Positions 1 to 7,700 of a stretch of 24,425 nt of DNA are shown one piece after another. Every line of letters starts with the position of its first letter. Position 1 is the stretch's first letter. Source of the DNA: a virus. The notes under the pieces were generated by a model, which saw only the letters and a list, made by a program, of their open reading frames with translations, was not told where the DNA came from and did not search any database. The stretch spans positions 1 to 24,425 of the IMG/VR virus record IMGVR_UViG_3300010299_000062. One strand, written 5' to 3'. The position numbers and the translations under genes are program-made.

Positions 1-2
1 GA

Positions 3-98
3 ATGATAGTTCTCATGAAAACCGAGTACACGATTGATGACCTGAGTTATGAGAAACTCAAATACTCAAGGACGGCAACAATCGACTCATCTCACTAA
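3..98 (+). CDS. Possible 3' end of an upstream gene, or a 31-residue ORF
   Basis: The frame beginning at base 3 is open to a TAA at 96-98 and encodes up to 31 residues, with ATG codons at 3 and 15. The short product is polar and charged (it contains EYTIDDLSYEKLKYSR). No Shine-Dalgarno is visible before base 15, and the window starts at base 1, so this could equally be the tail of a longer gene entering from the left. The stop lies immediately before a good promoter (99-127), which fits the end of a preceding transcription unit. I recognise no family. The alternative is that it is non-coding. Confidence 0.35.
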   Translation: MIVLMKTEYTIDDLSYEKLKYSRTATIDSSH

Positions 99-127
99 TT
101 GACGAATCACTATATAAGTGGTATGAT
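99..127 (+). promoter_or_regulatory. Host-type sigma70 promoter with extended -10
   Basis: TTGACG (99-104) is a 5/6 match to the -35 box. A 17-base spacer follows, then TATGAT (122-127), a 5/6 match to the -10 box. TGG at 119-121 gives the TGn extended -10. Predicted transcription start is about 133-135, leaving a leader of only about 16-18 bases before the ATG at 151. This is the type of promoter read by unmodified host RNA polymerase (early phage transcription), unlike the TATAAATA-type elements before the baseplate genes. Confidence 0.72.
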
Positions 128-150
128 ACTGAAGTAAAAATCATTCGATT

Positions 151-909
151 ATGGCAAAAGGATTCACTGTAAAAGCAAACCCACCAAAACCATCAGTAAA
201 AGAAGAAGAGTGGGATTATGCATTAGCAAAAGAAATGATTAAAGGAAAGACAGTAGTATTCTGTCTACCAGGTAGGAGCGTTTCATATACTTATTTGAAG
301 CACTTTGTTCAATTATGTTTTGATTTGGTACAAGCAGGTGCAAGTATTCAGATTAGTCAAGACTATAGTTCCATGGTGAACTTTGCACGTTGTAAGTGTC
401 TCGGAGCAAATGTTTTAAGGGGACCCAATCAAATTCCCTGGGACGGACGTTTGCAGTATGACTATCAGTTATGGATTGACAGTGACATTGTATTTACTTC
501 AGAGAAGTTTTGGCAATTAGTATTAATGGATAAGGATATTGCCGCTGGTTGGTATGCAACAGAGGATGGATCAACAACATCCGTTGCACACTGGTTAGAG
601 GAAGACGATTTCCGTGGTAATGGTGGTGTGATGAATCACGAAACGGTTGAGAGTATTTCAAAGCGTCGTAAACCATTCACAGTTGATTACACAGGATTCG
701 GATGGCTCTTAATCAAAAACGGGGTGTTTGAGCATTCTGAGATGAAGTATCCATGGTTTGCACCAAAGATGCAAGTCTTTGAGAGTGGCGAAGTACAAGA
801 CATGTGTGGCGAAGATGTCTCATTCTGTCTTGATGCCAAGGAAGCAGGTTTTGAGATTTGGTGTGATCCTCGCGTTCGTGTCGGACATGAAAAAACTCGC
901 GTTCTCTGA
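151..909 (+). CDS. GT-A-fold glycosyltransferase
   Basis: This 252-residue protein looks like a nucleotide-sugar-dependent glycosyltransferase. Residues 33-40 (KTVVFCLP) form a first beta strand. WIDSDIVF at 108-115 carries the Asp-x-Asp (110/112) that binds the metal-nucleotide sugar in GT-A enzymes. GED at 220-222 begins a segment (FCLDAKEAGFEIWCDP) typical of the catalytic ED and acceptor side, and His246 near the C-terminus could be a metal ligand. There is no signal peptide or membrane segment, so it should act in the infected cell's cytoplasm. Related enzymes are common in T4-like cyanophages; their acceptors (phage structural protein, DNA base or host glycan) are mostly unknown. It is the first gene after the sigma70 promoter and has only a weak ribosome site. 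A 5-base gap separates it from the next gene. The exact acceptor and sugar cannot be told from sequence. Confidence 0.8.
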   Translation: MAKGFTVKANPPKPSVKEEEWDYALAKEMIKGKTVVFCLPGRSVSYTYLKHFVQLCFDLVQAGASIQISQDYSSMVNFARCKCLGANVLRGPNQIPWDGRLQYDYQLWIDSDIVFTSEKFWQLVLMDKDIAAGWYATEDGSTTSVAHWLEEDDFRGNGGVMNHETVESISKRRKPFTVDYTGFGWLLIKNGVFEHSEMKYPWFAPKMQVFESGEVQDMCGEDVSFCLDAKEAGFEIWCDPRVRVGHEKTRVL

Positions 910-914
910 GACTT

Positions 915-1163
915 ATGGAAATATATCCAGATACAGATCGATATAAAATCCTTGTAAAGGGTAAAACCAAATATAATGACTTGACAACGGATGAATTTTT
1001 CGATAAAATTCAAGACATGGCAGACAACTTCTATGCCAATAAGGGTCCTGGTCCCGATCAAGTATCCTTTCAGTACAACTCTCAAGGTTCTTATGGGGAA
1101 TCAATTTCGATAGGATCTACATATCCTCAAAGACCCACAAACACAATTACTATAAGCATATAG
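915..1163 (+). CDS. Conserved cyanophage-type small hypothetical protein
   Basis: The product has 82 residues. Its N-terminal half (YKILVKGKTKYNDLTTDEFFDKIQD in two parts: residues 10-18 and 19-34) resembles a small protein family I recall from T4-like cyanophages, with the pattern YKVLVKG-TK-LTEEEYFD. It is acidic to neutral, with no signal peptide or membrane span. The C-terminal 35 residues are rich in Ser, Gln, Thr and Ile and look less ordered. The start at 915 follows the glycosyltransferase stop by 5 bases with only a GAG upstream, so translation is probably coupled. The 3' end overlaps the strong AGGAG of the next gene. No function can be assigned. Confidence 0.7.
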   Translation: MEIYPDTDRYKILVKGKTKYNDLTTDEFFDKIQDMADNFYANKGPGPDQVSFQYNSQGSYGESISIGSTYPQRPTNTITISI

Positions 1164-1173
1164 GAGATTTATC

Positions 1174-1308
1174 ATGGCAATGCGAAAAGGTGGCGGATAC
1201 GTCGAAGGAAAGCCCAAGAAGTCTCGTCAGGGAAGAGGCCAGCATACTAAGTACGCTGCGTCTTCTCGTAACAAAGCACGTAAAAAGTATCGTGGACAAG
1301 GTAAGTAA
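1174..1308 (+). CDS. Very basic 44-residue protein, conserved in cyanophages
   Basis: A strong AGGAG (1162-1166), seven bases before the ATG and overlapping the previous stop codon, defines the start. The 44-residue product has 15 Lys/Arg, one His and a single acidic residue (Glu11), for a net charge of about +14. It starts MAMRKGGGYVEGKPKKSRQG and ends KKYRGQGK, with many Gly and no hydrophobic core, so it is probably disordered in isolation. I recall near-identical short proteins in T4-like cyanophage genomes, always unannotated. Charge and composition suggest binding to nucleic acid or another polyanion, which is an inference only. It is the last gene before the terminator at 1431. Confidence 0.78.
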   Translation: MAMRKGGGYVEGKPKKSRQGRGQHTKYAASSRNKARKKYRGQGK

Positions 1309-1325
1309 TTAACTTTTAGACAGTA

Positions 1326-1425
1326 TTCAACTCCCAACATTCAATTAATGTTCAAGAGGTAATACGCAAGTTAATATACAATCAATATTCAAACGGTAAT
1401 GTTTAATTAACATTCAATTCCTAAT
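1326..1425 (+). repeat. Short AT-rich intergenic repeats around TTCAA
   Basis: Five TTCAA cores occur at 1326, 1340, 1351, 1388 and 1413. The two clearest longer copies are 22 bases each (1342-1363 and 1379-1400), sharing the pattern CAATyAATrTTCAArmGGTAAT. A third, diverged copy lies at 1404-1425. They fill the spacer between the last cassette gene (stop 1308) and the terminator, with no ORF of note. They may be a degenerate remnant, protein-binding sites, or chance enrichment in AT-rich sequence. Confidence 0.45.
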
Positions 1426-1430
1426 ATTTG

Positions 1431-1457
1431 AAAGGAGGTAGCAATACCTCCTTTTTT
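1431..1457 (+). terminator. Rho-independent terminator
   Basis: AAAGGAGGTA (1431-1440) pairs perfectly over 10 base pairs with TACCTCCTTT (1445-1454) around a GCAA tetraloop (1441-1444). A run of six T (1452-1457) follows. This is a textbook intrinsic terminator. It closes the glycosyltransferase cassette and insulates it from the late baseplate operon downstream. Confidence 0.92.
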
Positions 1458-1464
1458 AATGGAA

Positions 1465-1472
1465 AATAAATA
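1465..1472 (+). promoter_or_regulatory. Candidate T4-type late promoter before the 52-residue gene
   Basis: AATAAATA matches the NATAAATA late-promoter form of T4-like phages. It lies just after the terminator and about 57 bases before the start at 1529, in non-coding DNA where a promoter is needed. AT-rich DNA produces this octamer by chance, so position is the main support. Confidence 0.5.
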
Positions 1473-1503
1473 TCGAATAGGGATAGGAACCCCTCAAAAA
1501 GTT

Positions 1504-1524
1504 CTGTTTTAAATAAAACAGGAG
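1504..1524 (+). promoter_or_regulatory. Hairpin touching the ribosome binding site of the 52-residue gene
   Basis: CTGTTTT (1504-1510) pairs with AAAACAG (1515-1521) around AAAT. The last two bases of the stem are the first two of the AGGAG Shine-Dalgarno (1520-1524) that lies four bases before ATG 1529. Folding would partly hide the site. The stem is AU-rich and weak, so any regulatory role is speculative; the Shine-Dalgarno itself is clear and fixes the start. Confidence 0.45.
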
Positions 1525-1528
1525 CACT

Positions 1529-1687
1529 ATGGGCAATTTAAAAGTCGATAGAAACAAGGACTACATGTACCAAATGTGGGGAACTACGAGTTTAATTACT
1601 GATTATTGGTCTATGCCTACCCAATCAAATGATCCGGAAGACTTTACAATGGAAGAACTTGAAAAAATGAAAAATACTGATAAATAA
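1529..1687 (+). CDS. 52-residue hypothetical protein upstream of gp25
   Basis: ATG 1529 is preceded by AGGAG at good spacing, and the frame ends at TAA 1685-1687. The product starts MGNLKVDRNKDYMYQMWG, is rich in Met, Trp and Tyr in its first half (WGTTSLITDYWSMP, residues 17-30), and ends in an acidic to charged helix-like tail (EELEKMKNTDK). There is no signal peptide or membrane span. It lies after the terminator and next to the baseplate operon, so it is probably late-expressed and structural or assembly-related, but I recognise no family. Its final codons carry the late promoter for gp25. Confidence 0.68.
   Translation: MGNLKVDRNKDYMYQMWGTTSLITDYWSMPTQSNDPEDFTMEELEKMKNTDK
1679..1686 (+). 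promoter_or_regulatory. T4-type late promoter for gp25-gp6
   Basis: GATAAATA overlaps the end of the 52-residue gene, with the TAA stop at 1685-1687, and lies 28 bases before the gp25 start. The downstream bases continue in nearly the same way as the element before gp8 (ATAAATAAT, one base, then GAAAAAA). This shared context makes a chance match less likely. Expected reader: the phage late sigma/gp33-clamp system in T4-like phages. Confidence 0.65.
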
Positions 1688-1706
1688 TTGAAAAAAGTCA
1701 TTTACA

Positions 1707-2108
1707 ATGGCGATTAAAAGAATATCAAGATCATTCAAAGACATTAGTTTATCATTTGATAGACATCCAATCACTGGGGATATCCTTACTCTCACAAATG
1801 AAAGAGCAATTACGCGATCAATTCGCAATATTGTCGAAACTATCCCCAGTGAGCGATTTTTTAACACTGACTTTGGATCAGATGTGAGATCTTCTTTATT
1901 CAATAATATGGACTACGGAATTATTGGTATTATTCAAGATCAAATTTTACAAGCGATTCGAAATTATGAACCAAGAGTTGAAAATGTTGATGTAAATATA
2001 AATCCCCTATTCGATGACAATTCTCTTGATGTCACTGTTATTTTTGATATCATTGGACAAGATTTTCCAACACAACAATTCACATTCGTTCTAGAAGCAA
2101 CGAGATAA
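1707..2108 (+). CDS. 25: Baseplate wedge / sheath initiator protein gp25
   Basis: The 133-residue product matches the GPW/gp25 family, and T4 gp25 is 132 residues. gp25 sits in the inner baseplate with gp6 and gp53 and starts polymerisation of the contractile sheath. The family pattern is visible: PITGDILTLTNERAITRSI (21-39), IPSERFFNTDFGSD (46-59) and EPR at 88-90, the motif conserved between phage gp25 and TssE of type VI secretion. A C-terminal beta segment (LDVTVIFDI) follows, as expected for the handshake with the sheath. There is no Shine-Dalgarno; the ATG follows TTTACA. gp6 begins one base after the stop. Confidence 0.94.
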   Translation: MAIKRISRSFKDISLSFDRHPITGDILTLTNERAITRSIRNIVETIPSERFFNTDFGSDVRSSLFNNMDYGIIGIIQDQILQAIRNYEPRVENVDVNINPLFDDNSLDVTVIFDIIGQDFPTQQFTFVLEATR

Positions 2109-2109
2109 A

Positions 2110-4041
2110 ATGCCATTTACAAATTATACAAACTTAGATTTTGATCAAATAAAGACAGAAATTAAGAATTACCTCAGGGCAAATTCAAATTTCACAGATT
2201 TTGACTTTGAGGGGTCAAATTTATCAATTTTAATTGATATTTTGGCATATAACACCTATATTTCATCATTTAACTCCAATTTGGCAGTTAATGAGGTGTT
2301 TTTAGACTCTGCAACAGTCAGAGAAAATGTAGTATCTCTTGCAAAAAATATTGGATATCTCCCCAGATCCAAAGCAGCAGCAAAAGCAACGGTTTCATTT
2401 GATATTTCTGTTAACAATTCAGTATCATCAGTCAAATTACAACCAGAATTGGTCTGTGTAGGAAGAGTAGATGACTCATCTTACATATTTTCCATCTCTG
2501 AAGAGATTGAAAGGTCTGCAGTTAATGGAGTAGCATCGTTTTCTAACATAGAAATATATCAAGGAAGGTATTTAAGGCAACAATTTACCGTAGATGCTTC
2601 ACTAGATCAACGTTTTATCATCCCAAATGCGAATGTTGATACAAGTACAATACGTGTTTATGTCAAAAATATTGGTCAAAGTGATCCAGGTGAGCAATAT
2701 TCCCTTGTAAATAACCTTTTAAACATAAATTCACTATCGAAAATATACTTGATTCAAGAAGTTAAGGATGAAAAGTATGAAATTATCTTTGGTGACGGAA
2801 TTTTTGGCAAAAAATTGGAAAATAATTCAGTTGTTACGATAGATTATGTCGTAACTGATGGCAGAGATGGTAATGGAGCATCTAATTTTGATTTTGTTGG
2901 CAGTTTGAAAGATGGAAATGGAAATAATATTACCCCAATAACAACACCATCTGTAACAACCGTTCTATCTGCCCGTAATGGGGCAGAAATAGAGTCAGTT
3001 GACTCTATTAGATACTATGCACCTAGAATTTATTCCTCGCAGTACAGAGCAGTTACAGCAAGAGACTATGAAGCATTAATTAAAACAGAAATTTATCCAA
3101 ATGCGGAAATTGTAAATGTAATTGGTGGTGAAGAATTAGATCCTCCAGAGTTTGGGACCGTAAAAATTGCAATAAAACCAAAAAATGGACTTTATATTTC
3201 TGATTTTGATAAGCAACAAATTTTATCAAAACTATCTCAGTATACAATTTTAGGAATAAATCAAAAAATTACTGATATTAAGGTTCTTTACGTTGAGTTA
3301 GACTCATCAATTTACTATGATTCCTCAAAATCTTCTACTCCAGAGGACATAAGAACAAAAGTTATGTCAACATTGACCAATTTTAGTAATTCGATTAATT
3401 CTTCAAAACTAGGTGGAAGATTTAGATATAGTAAAGCTGTAAAATTAATTGATGACAGTGATAAAAATATCACCTCAAATATTACAAAAATTTTGATAAG
3501 ACGTAATATTAATGCATTGATAAATCAATTTGCAGAATATGAACTCTGTTATGGAAATCAATTTTATGTAAATCCAGATGGAAAAAATATAAAATCTACA
3601 GGATTTAAAATCTCCTCAGGATTATTTCCAAATGCAATTGATGCTACAAAATTTGTATATCTTACTGATATCCCAAATGAAGATAAAAAGACTGGAAATT
3701 TAGCAATTATTCAACCATCAACTGATCCAACCAAAAATGCATTAACAATTGTGAAATCTGCGGGCGTAGTTGATTATGTTACGGGAGAAATTAGATTGAA
3801 TTTGGTAAATATAACATCCACAGAACTTCCAAATAATGTTATTGAAATTCAGGCTGTACCAAATTCCAATGACATTATAGCATTAAAAGATTTGTATGTG
3901 TCCTTAGACATTCAAAAAAGTAAAATAAATATGTTAAAGGATGTTATTACGTCTGGTGAAAATACATCTGGAATTTTATTTACAGATAGTTATTACAGAT
4001 CAAGTTACTCTAATGGTAATCTAACAAGGAAAGTAATATGA
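2110..4041 (+). CDS. 6: Baseplate wedge subunit gp6 (baseplate J-like)
   Basis: The product has 643 residues; T4 gp6 has 660. gp6 dimers form the inner ring that ties the six wedges together and bind gp25, gp53 and gp7. The N-terminal region is typical: FTNYTNLDFDQIKTEIKNYL (3-22), then a segment around residues 44-80 (ILAYNTYISSFNSNLAVNEV, DSATVRENVVSLAKNIGYLP) that is a hallmark of gp6/baseplate J proteins. The central VTARDYEALIKTEIYPNAEI (about 316-335) is the other J-family signature. There is no signal peptide. The start is one base after the gp25 stop, and its own stop overlaps the next start by four bases (ATGA), so the three cistrons are likely translationally coupled. Confidence 0.95.
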   Translation: MPFTNYTNLDFDQIKTEIKNYLRANSNFTDFDFEGSNLSILIDILAYNTYISSFNSNLAVNEVFLDSATVRENVVSLAKNIGYLPRSKAAAKATVSFDISVNNSVSSVKLQPELVCVGRVDDSSYIFSISEEIERSAVNGVASFSNIEIYQGRYLRQQFTVDASLDQRFIIPNANVDTSTIRVYVKNIGQSDPGEQYSLVNNLLNINSLSKIYLIQEVKDEKYEIIFGDGIFGKKLENNSVVTIDYVVTDGRDGNGASNFDFVGSLKDGNGNNITPITTPSVTTVLSARNGAEIESVDSIRYYAPRIYSSQYRAVTARDYEALIKTEIYPNAEIVNVIGGEELDPPEFGTVKIAIKPKNGLYISDFDKQQILSKLSQYTILGINQKITDIKVLYVELDSSIYYDSSKSSTPEDIRTKVMSTLTNFSNSINSSKLGGRFRYSKAVKLIDDSDKNITSNITKILIRRNINALINQFAEYELCYGNQFYVNPDGKNIKSTGFKISSGLFPNAIDATKFVYLTDIPNEDKKTGNLAIIQPSTDPTKNALTIVKSAGVVDYVTGEIRLNLVNITSTELPNNVIEIQAVPNSNDIIALKDLYVSLDIQKSKINMLKDVITSGENTSGILFTDSYYRSSYSNGNLTRKVI

Positions 4042-4727
4042 TACAGAAGGGTTTTGAGAGCAAAATTCAAATTCAGGACATTATTGAAAATCAAATACCT
4101 GAATTTGTCACTTCAGATAATCCAAAATTTACTGAATTTTTAAGGCAATATTACGTAAGTCTTGAAAATCAGGGATCTACTTATGATATCATAGATAATT
4201 TAAGTGATTATGTAAAATTAGATAATTTTAGACCCGAAATTGTAAGTGGATCTATTATTTTAAATAGCGATATTTCCTCCACTGATACCGATATTACCGT
4301 AAGTAATACAAAAGGATTTCCTGAGAAGTATGGTCTGATTAAAATAGGCGATGAAATTATTACATATAAATCTAAAAACTCAACTCAGTTTTTGGATTGT
4401 GTAAGAGGATTTAGTGGTGTTGATAAGTATGGAAAGACATTATCATTTTTAGATACTAATGCTAATTCTCATACTAGTGGTTCAAGTGTCGAAAACTTAA
4501 GTGTATTATTTTTAAAAGAATTTTACAATAAAATAAAGTTCACTTTACTTCCAGAGTTAGAATCAACATCTTTACATAAGGATGTTAATCTAAATTTATT
4601 TTTAGCTAACTCTAGTAGTTTTTATAGATCCAAAGGTAGTAATGAATCTATAATAATGCTTTTTAAAGCATTATATAATATTGAACCAATAGTTGTTGAC
4701 TTAGAAAAGTATCTAGTAAAATCATCT
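4038..4727 (+). other. gp7-like N-terminal domain of the giant protein
   Basis: Residues 1-230 contain the helical opening (FESKIQIQDIIENQIPEFV, 6-24), FTEFLRQYYVSLENQG (31-46) and YRSKGSNESIIMLFKALYN (196-214). The last block resembles a conserved stretch of phage wedge proteins that attach to gp6. A small beta module with IKIGDEIITY (99-108) and an RG..H pattern is inserted between them. This is the part most likely to hold the protein in the wedge. Confidence 0.6.
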
Positions 4728-7700
4728 TCTGCAAACTATCTAAGAAGAAATGAGGTAATTTTCCAAACGGTATTTAATTCTTCTAATCTAGATCCTTTAA
4801 AATTAATTGGACAACAGATTTTTAAAAATGATAATTTAAGTTCATCAGCTCCAGTATCCGAAATTGAAATTTTAACCAGAGAAGGAAGGTCATATTTCAA
4901 ATTTTTATTCTTTATTGGCAATGACGAAAACACTTCAAGTCCTGTCGATAATTTTAACGTAACTCCATCATCAAAACTTGTAACCTCAATACAGGCATCT
5001 AATAATCAAACAACAATCACTTTAGACTCTACTGTTTCATTTAAAGACAGTGGCAGTGTTTTTTATGTGGATAGCAATGGTAATAAAATAGTAATTTTTT
5101 ATAGAGAAAAGACTCTTAATCAACTATTAGGTTGCTACACTAGTGGATATGAGTATATAAATGTAAATATACCAAAATCTTCAATCGTTTACGATAACGA
5201 CTTATATTTTGGATATGAAAATGGAGATACTGAGAAGAAAGTAGAATTAATATTAGTATCAAATTCAACATCTGTAAATGTAAATTATACTGATAAAAAA
5301 TATTCTTTTGCAAAAGATGAGATTGGGTATGTAACATCTTTTGGAAATCCTTTAGACACAAATGAATTAAATAATTTATCTAAGATTGAGAGAATTTCAA
5401 AGTCTTTATATTATAATACATCAATTAGGTATCAAGTTTCATCTTTTAGTGGAAGAACCTTGATTTTAAAATCAAGGATTGATGATCCCTCTGTTCTTAG
5501 AGTAGGTGATGCTGTAGAATTTTTAGAACGAAATACTGAAATTAATGCTAGAGAAATAAATCAGAATATTTCATCAACAATTGAAGAATTGACTTCTGCA
5601 GTTATTTTAAGAATATTGGGTCTATCGGATGGAACTTATCAAGTAGAAATAGATCAATCTACTTCCAAATTAAGTAGCAATAAAACTTATGATATTCGTA
5701 GATTGGTAAAAACCACATTAAGTAATAATATTCCTTTTGAATATGAAAATTTAACAACAGATATTATAAACACATACACTGATGATGACAATTCTCTTTA
5801 TATTGCATCAAATTCATTACCATCATATTTGATAGATAACAACATATTTGAATATCAAATAGAATCGATAAGTGATTATCTTGAAAATAAATTTAAATGG
5901 TCTTCAATTTTACTATCTACCTCAACTGTAAATGGTCGTGTTGTTTATCCATCTTTAATTAGTGGTGATATCATATACTATGATTACACAGGGTCTCCAA
6001 TAGATGGATTAAGAAGAGGAATTTATTATATTGAAATAGATGCAAATTCTAAAAATAAATTTAAACTTTACAACTCAAGAACTTCAATAGGTAGTTCTAA
6101 TTATGTTTTAATTAATAGTGATACAATTCCAACTGGAACACATACTATTACATTATATGCACAAAAATCTGATTCCAAAAAACTATCATCTAAAAAATTA
6201 TTTAAAAAAGTATTTAATGATAGCACCGAAATAAATGGAAATTATGAAATTGGTACCAAACCTGTAGGAATTTTGGCTAACGGAGTTGAGATTATTAGTC
6301 CAAACTCTTCAGATGGAATTTATTATGGACCTATTGAATCTGTTACGGTTATCAGTTCCGGAAAAAATTATGATATTTTAAATCCTCCACAATTAAGATT
6401 CGAATCTGGCAATGCCAAGATAGAACCTGTTCTACATGGAAATATATCAGAAGTTGTAGTTGATCAGCAATTATTTGATATTAAAGAACCAGTTAATTTA
6501 ACCGTGTCTGGTGGAAATTCAAAAAATGTAGTTTTAAAGCCAATTGTATTGTTAGATAGTAGGTCTGTCACTTTTAATGCTAGAGGTGTAGACCAAGGTG
6601 GAGGTTTAGATCCTTCTGCGGATACAATAACTTTCATAGATGATCATAATTTTTATAATGGTCAAAAAGTGTATTATGATATTAATGATATCAATAATGC
6701 ACCAATTGGAATTGGATTTTTTGATACTGAAGGACCATCATACACTAGTCTATCAAACAACTCTTCATTTTTTGTTGATGTAGTAAACTCTCGGACAGTA
6801 AGATTATATCCATCAAAATTTGATTATAGTGCAGGAATTAATACAGTCGGATTAGGTACTGAAGGAAATACCGGTATCCATAAATTTAGAACAGAACCAC
6901 AAAAGAAACTGAAAAAAGTTGTAGTAGAAAATCAGGGAAGTGGTTTCACCTACAGGAAATTGCCAGTATCACAATCCGCAATTTCAACCACTCATAATCT
7001 TGTAACTTTTAAAAACCACGGATTTGAAAGTGGTGAATTAGTATCTTACACCTATGAAACAAGTCCTATAGAAGGACTATCAAATCAAAATCAATATTAT
7101 ATACTTAAATATAATAACGATTCATTCCGCTTGTGTAATGCTGGAATTGGTGGAACTATTAAAACAAATTATGATCAAGAAAATTATGTTAAATTTAATT
7201 CTACTGGTTCTGGATATCAGTATTTTAAGTATCCAGATATTGAAATAAATGTAACATACCAAAGTATAGTCGATAATTCTCAAAACACAATTGTTGCTAC
7301 TCCAAAAATTTATGGTGGTATAATAGACACATATGTCTACGAAAAAGGTTCTGATTATGGATCAACAATTTTAAATGTTGAGAAAAAACCAAAAGTCAAT
7401 GTTTTATCTGGAAAAGATGGATTGATAAAAGTTATAACTGAAAGTGGAAAAATAATAAGAGCATTAGTTTTATACTCAGGATCCGATTATTATTCAGTCC
7501 CCGATCTAGAAATAACTGATCCAACTGGTAGTGGAGCAATTTTAAGGGCGGAAATATTAAATGGAAAACTTTTTGGAGTACAAATTATTGACCAAGGAAT
7601 AAATTATAGTAAAGACCTAACCGAAGTTACTATAAAAAATAGGGGAAATGGTGCAATTTTTTCTGCAAATATTAGAAAATTGTCTGTAGATAATTCTTTC

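Noticed and set aside
687-1085. 132-residue open frame on the minus strand across the glycosyltransferase and 82-residue gene
   Set aside because: It lies antisense to two genes with recognisable products, has no ribosome site or family signature, and its composition looks like a reverse-frame shadow.
1477-1493. Small inverted repeat AGGG ... CCCT downstream of the terminator
   Set aside because: Four base pairs only; too short to mean anything.
3924-3931. AATAAATA inside gp6, about 107 bases before the giant gene
   Set aside because: It matches the late octamer but lies in coding DNA, lacks the GAAAAAA extension of the two better sites, and such octamers are expected by chance in DNA this AT-rich.
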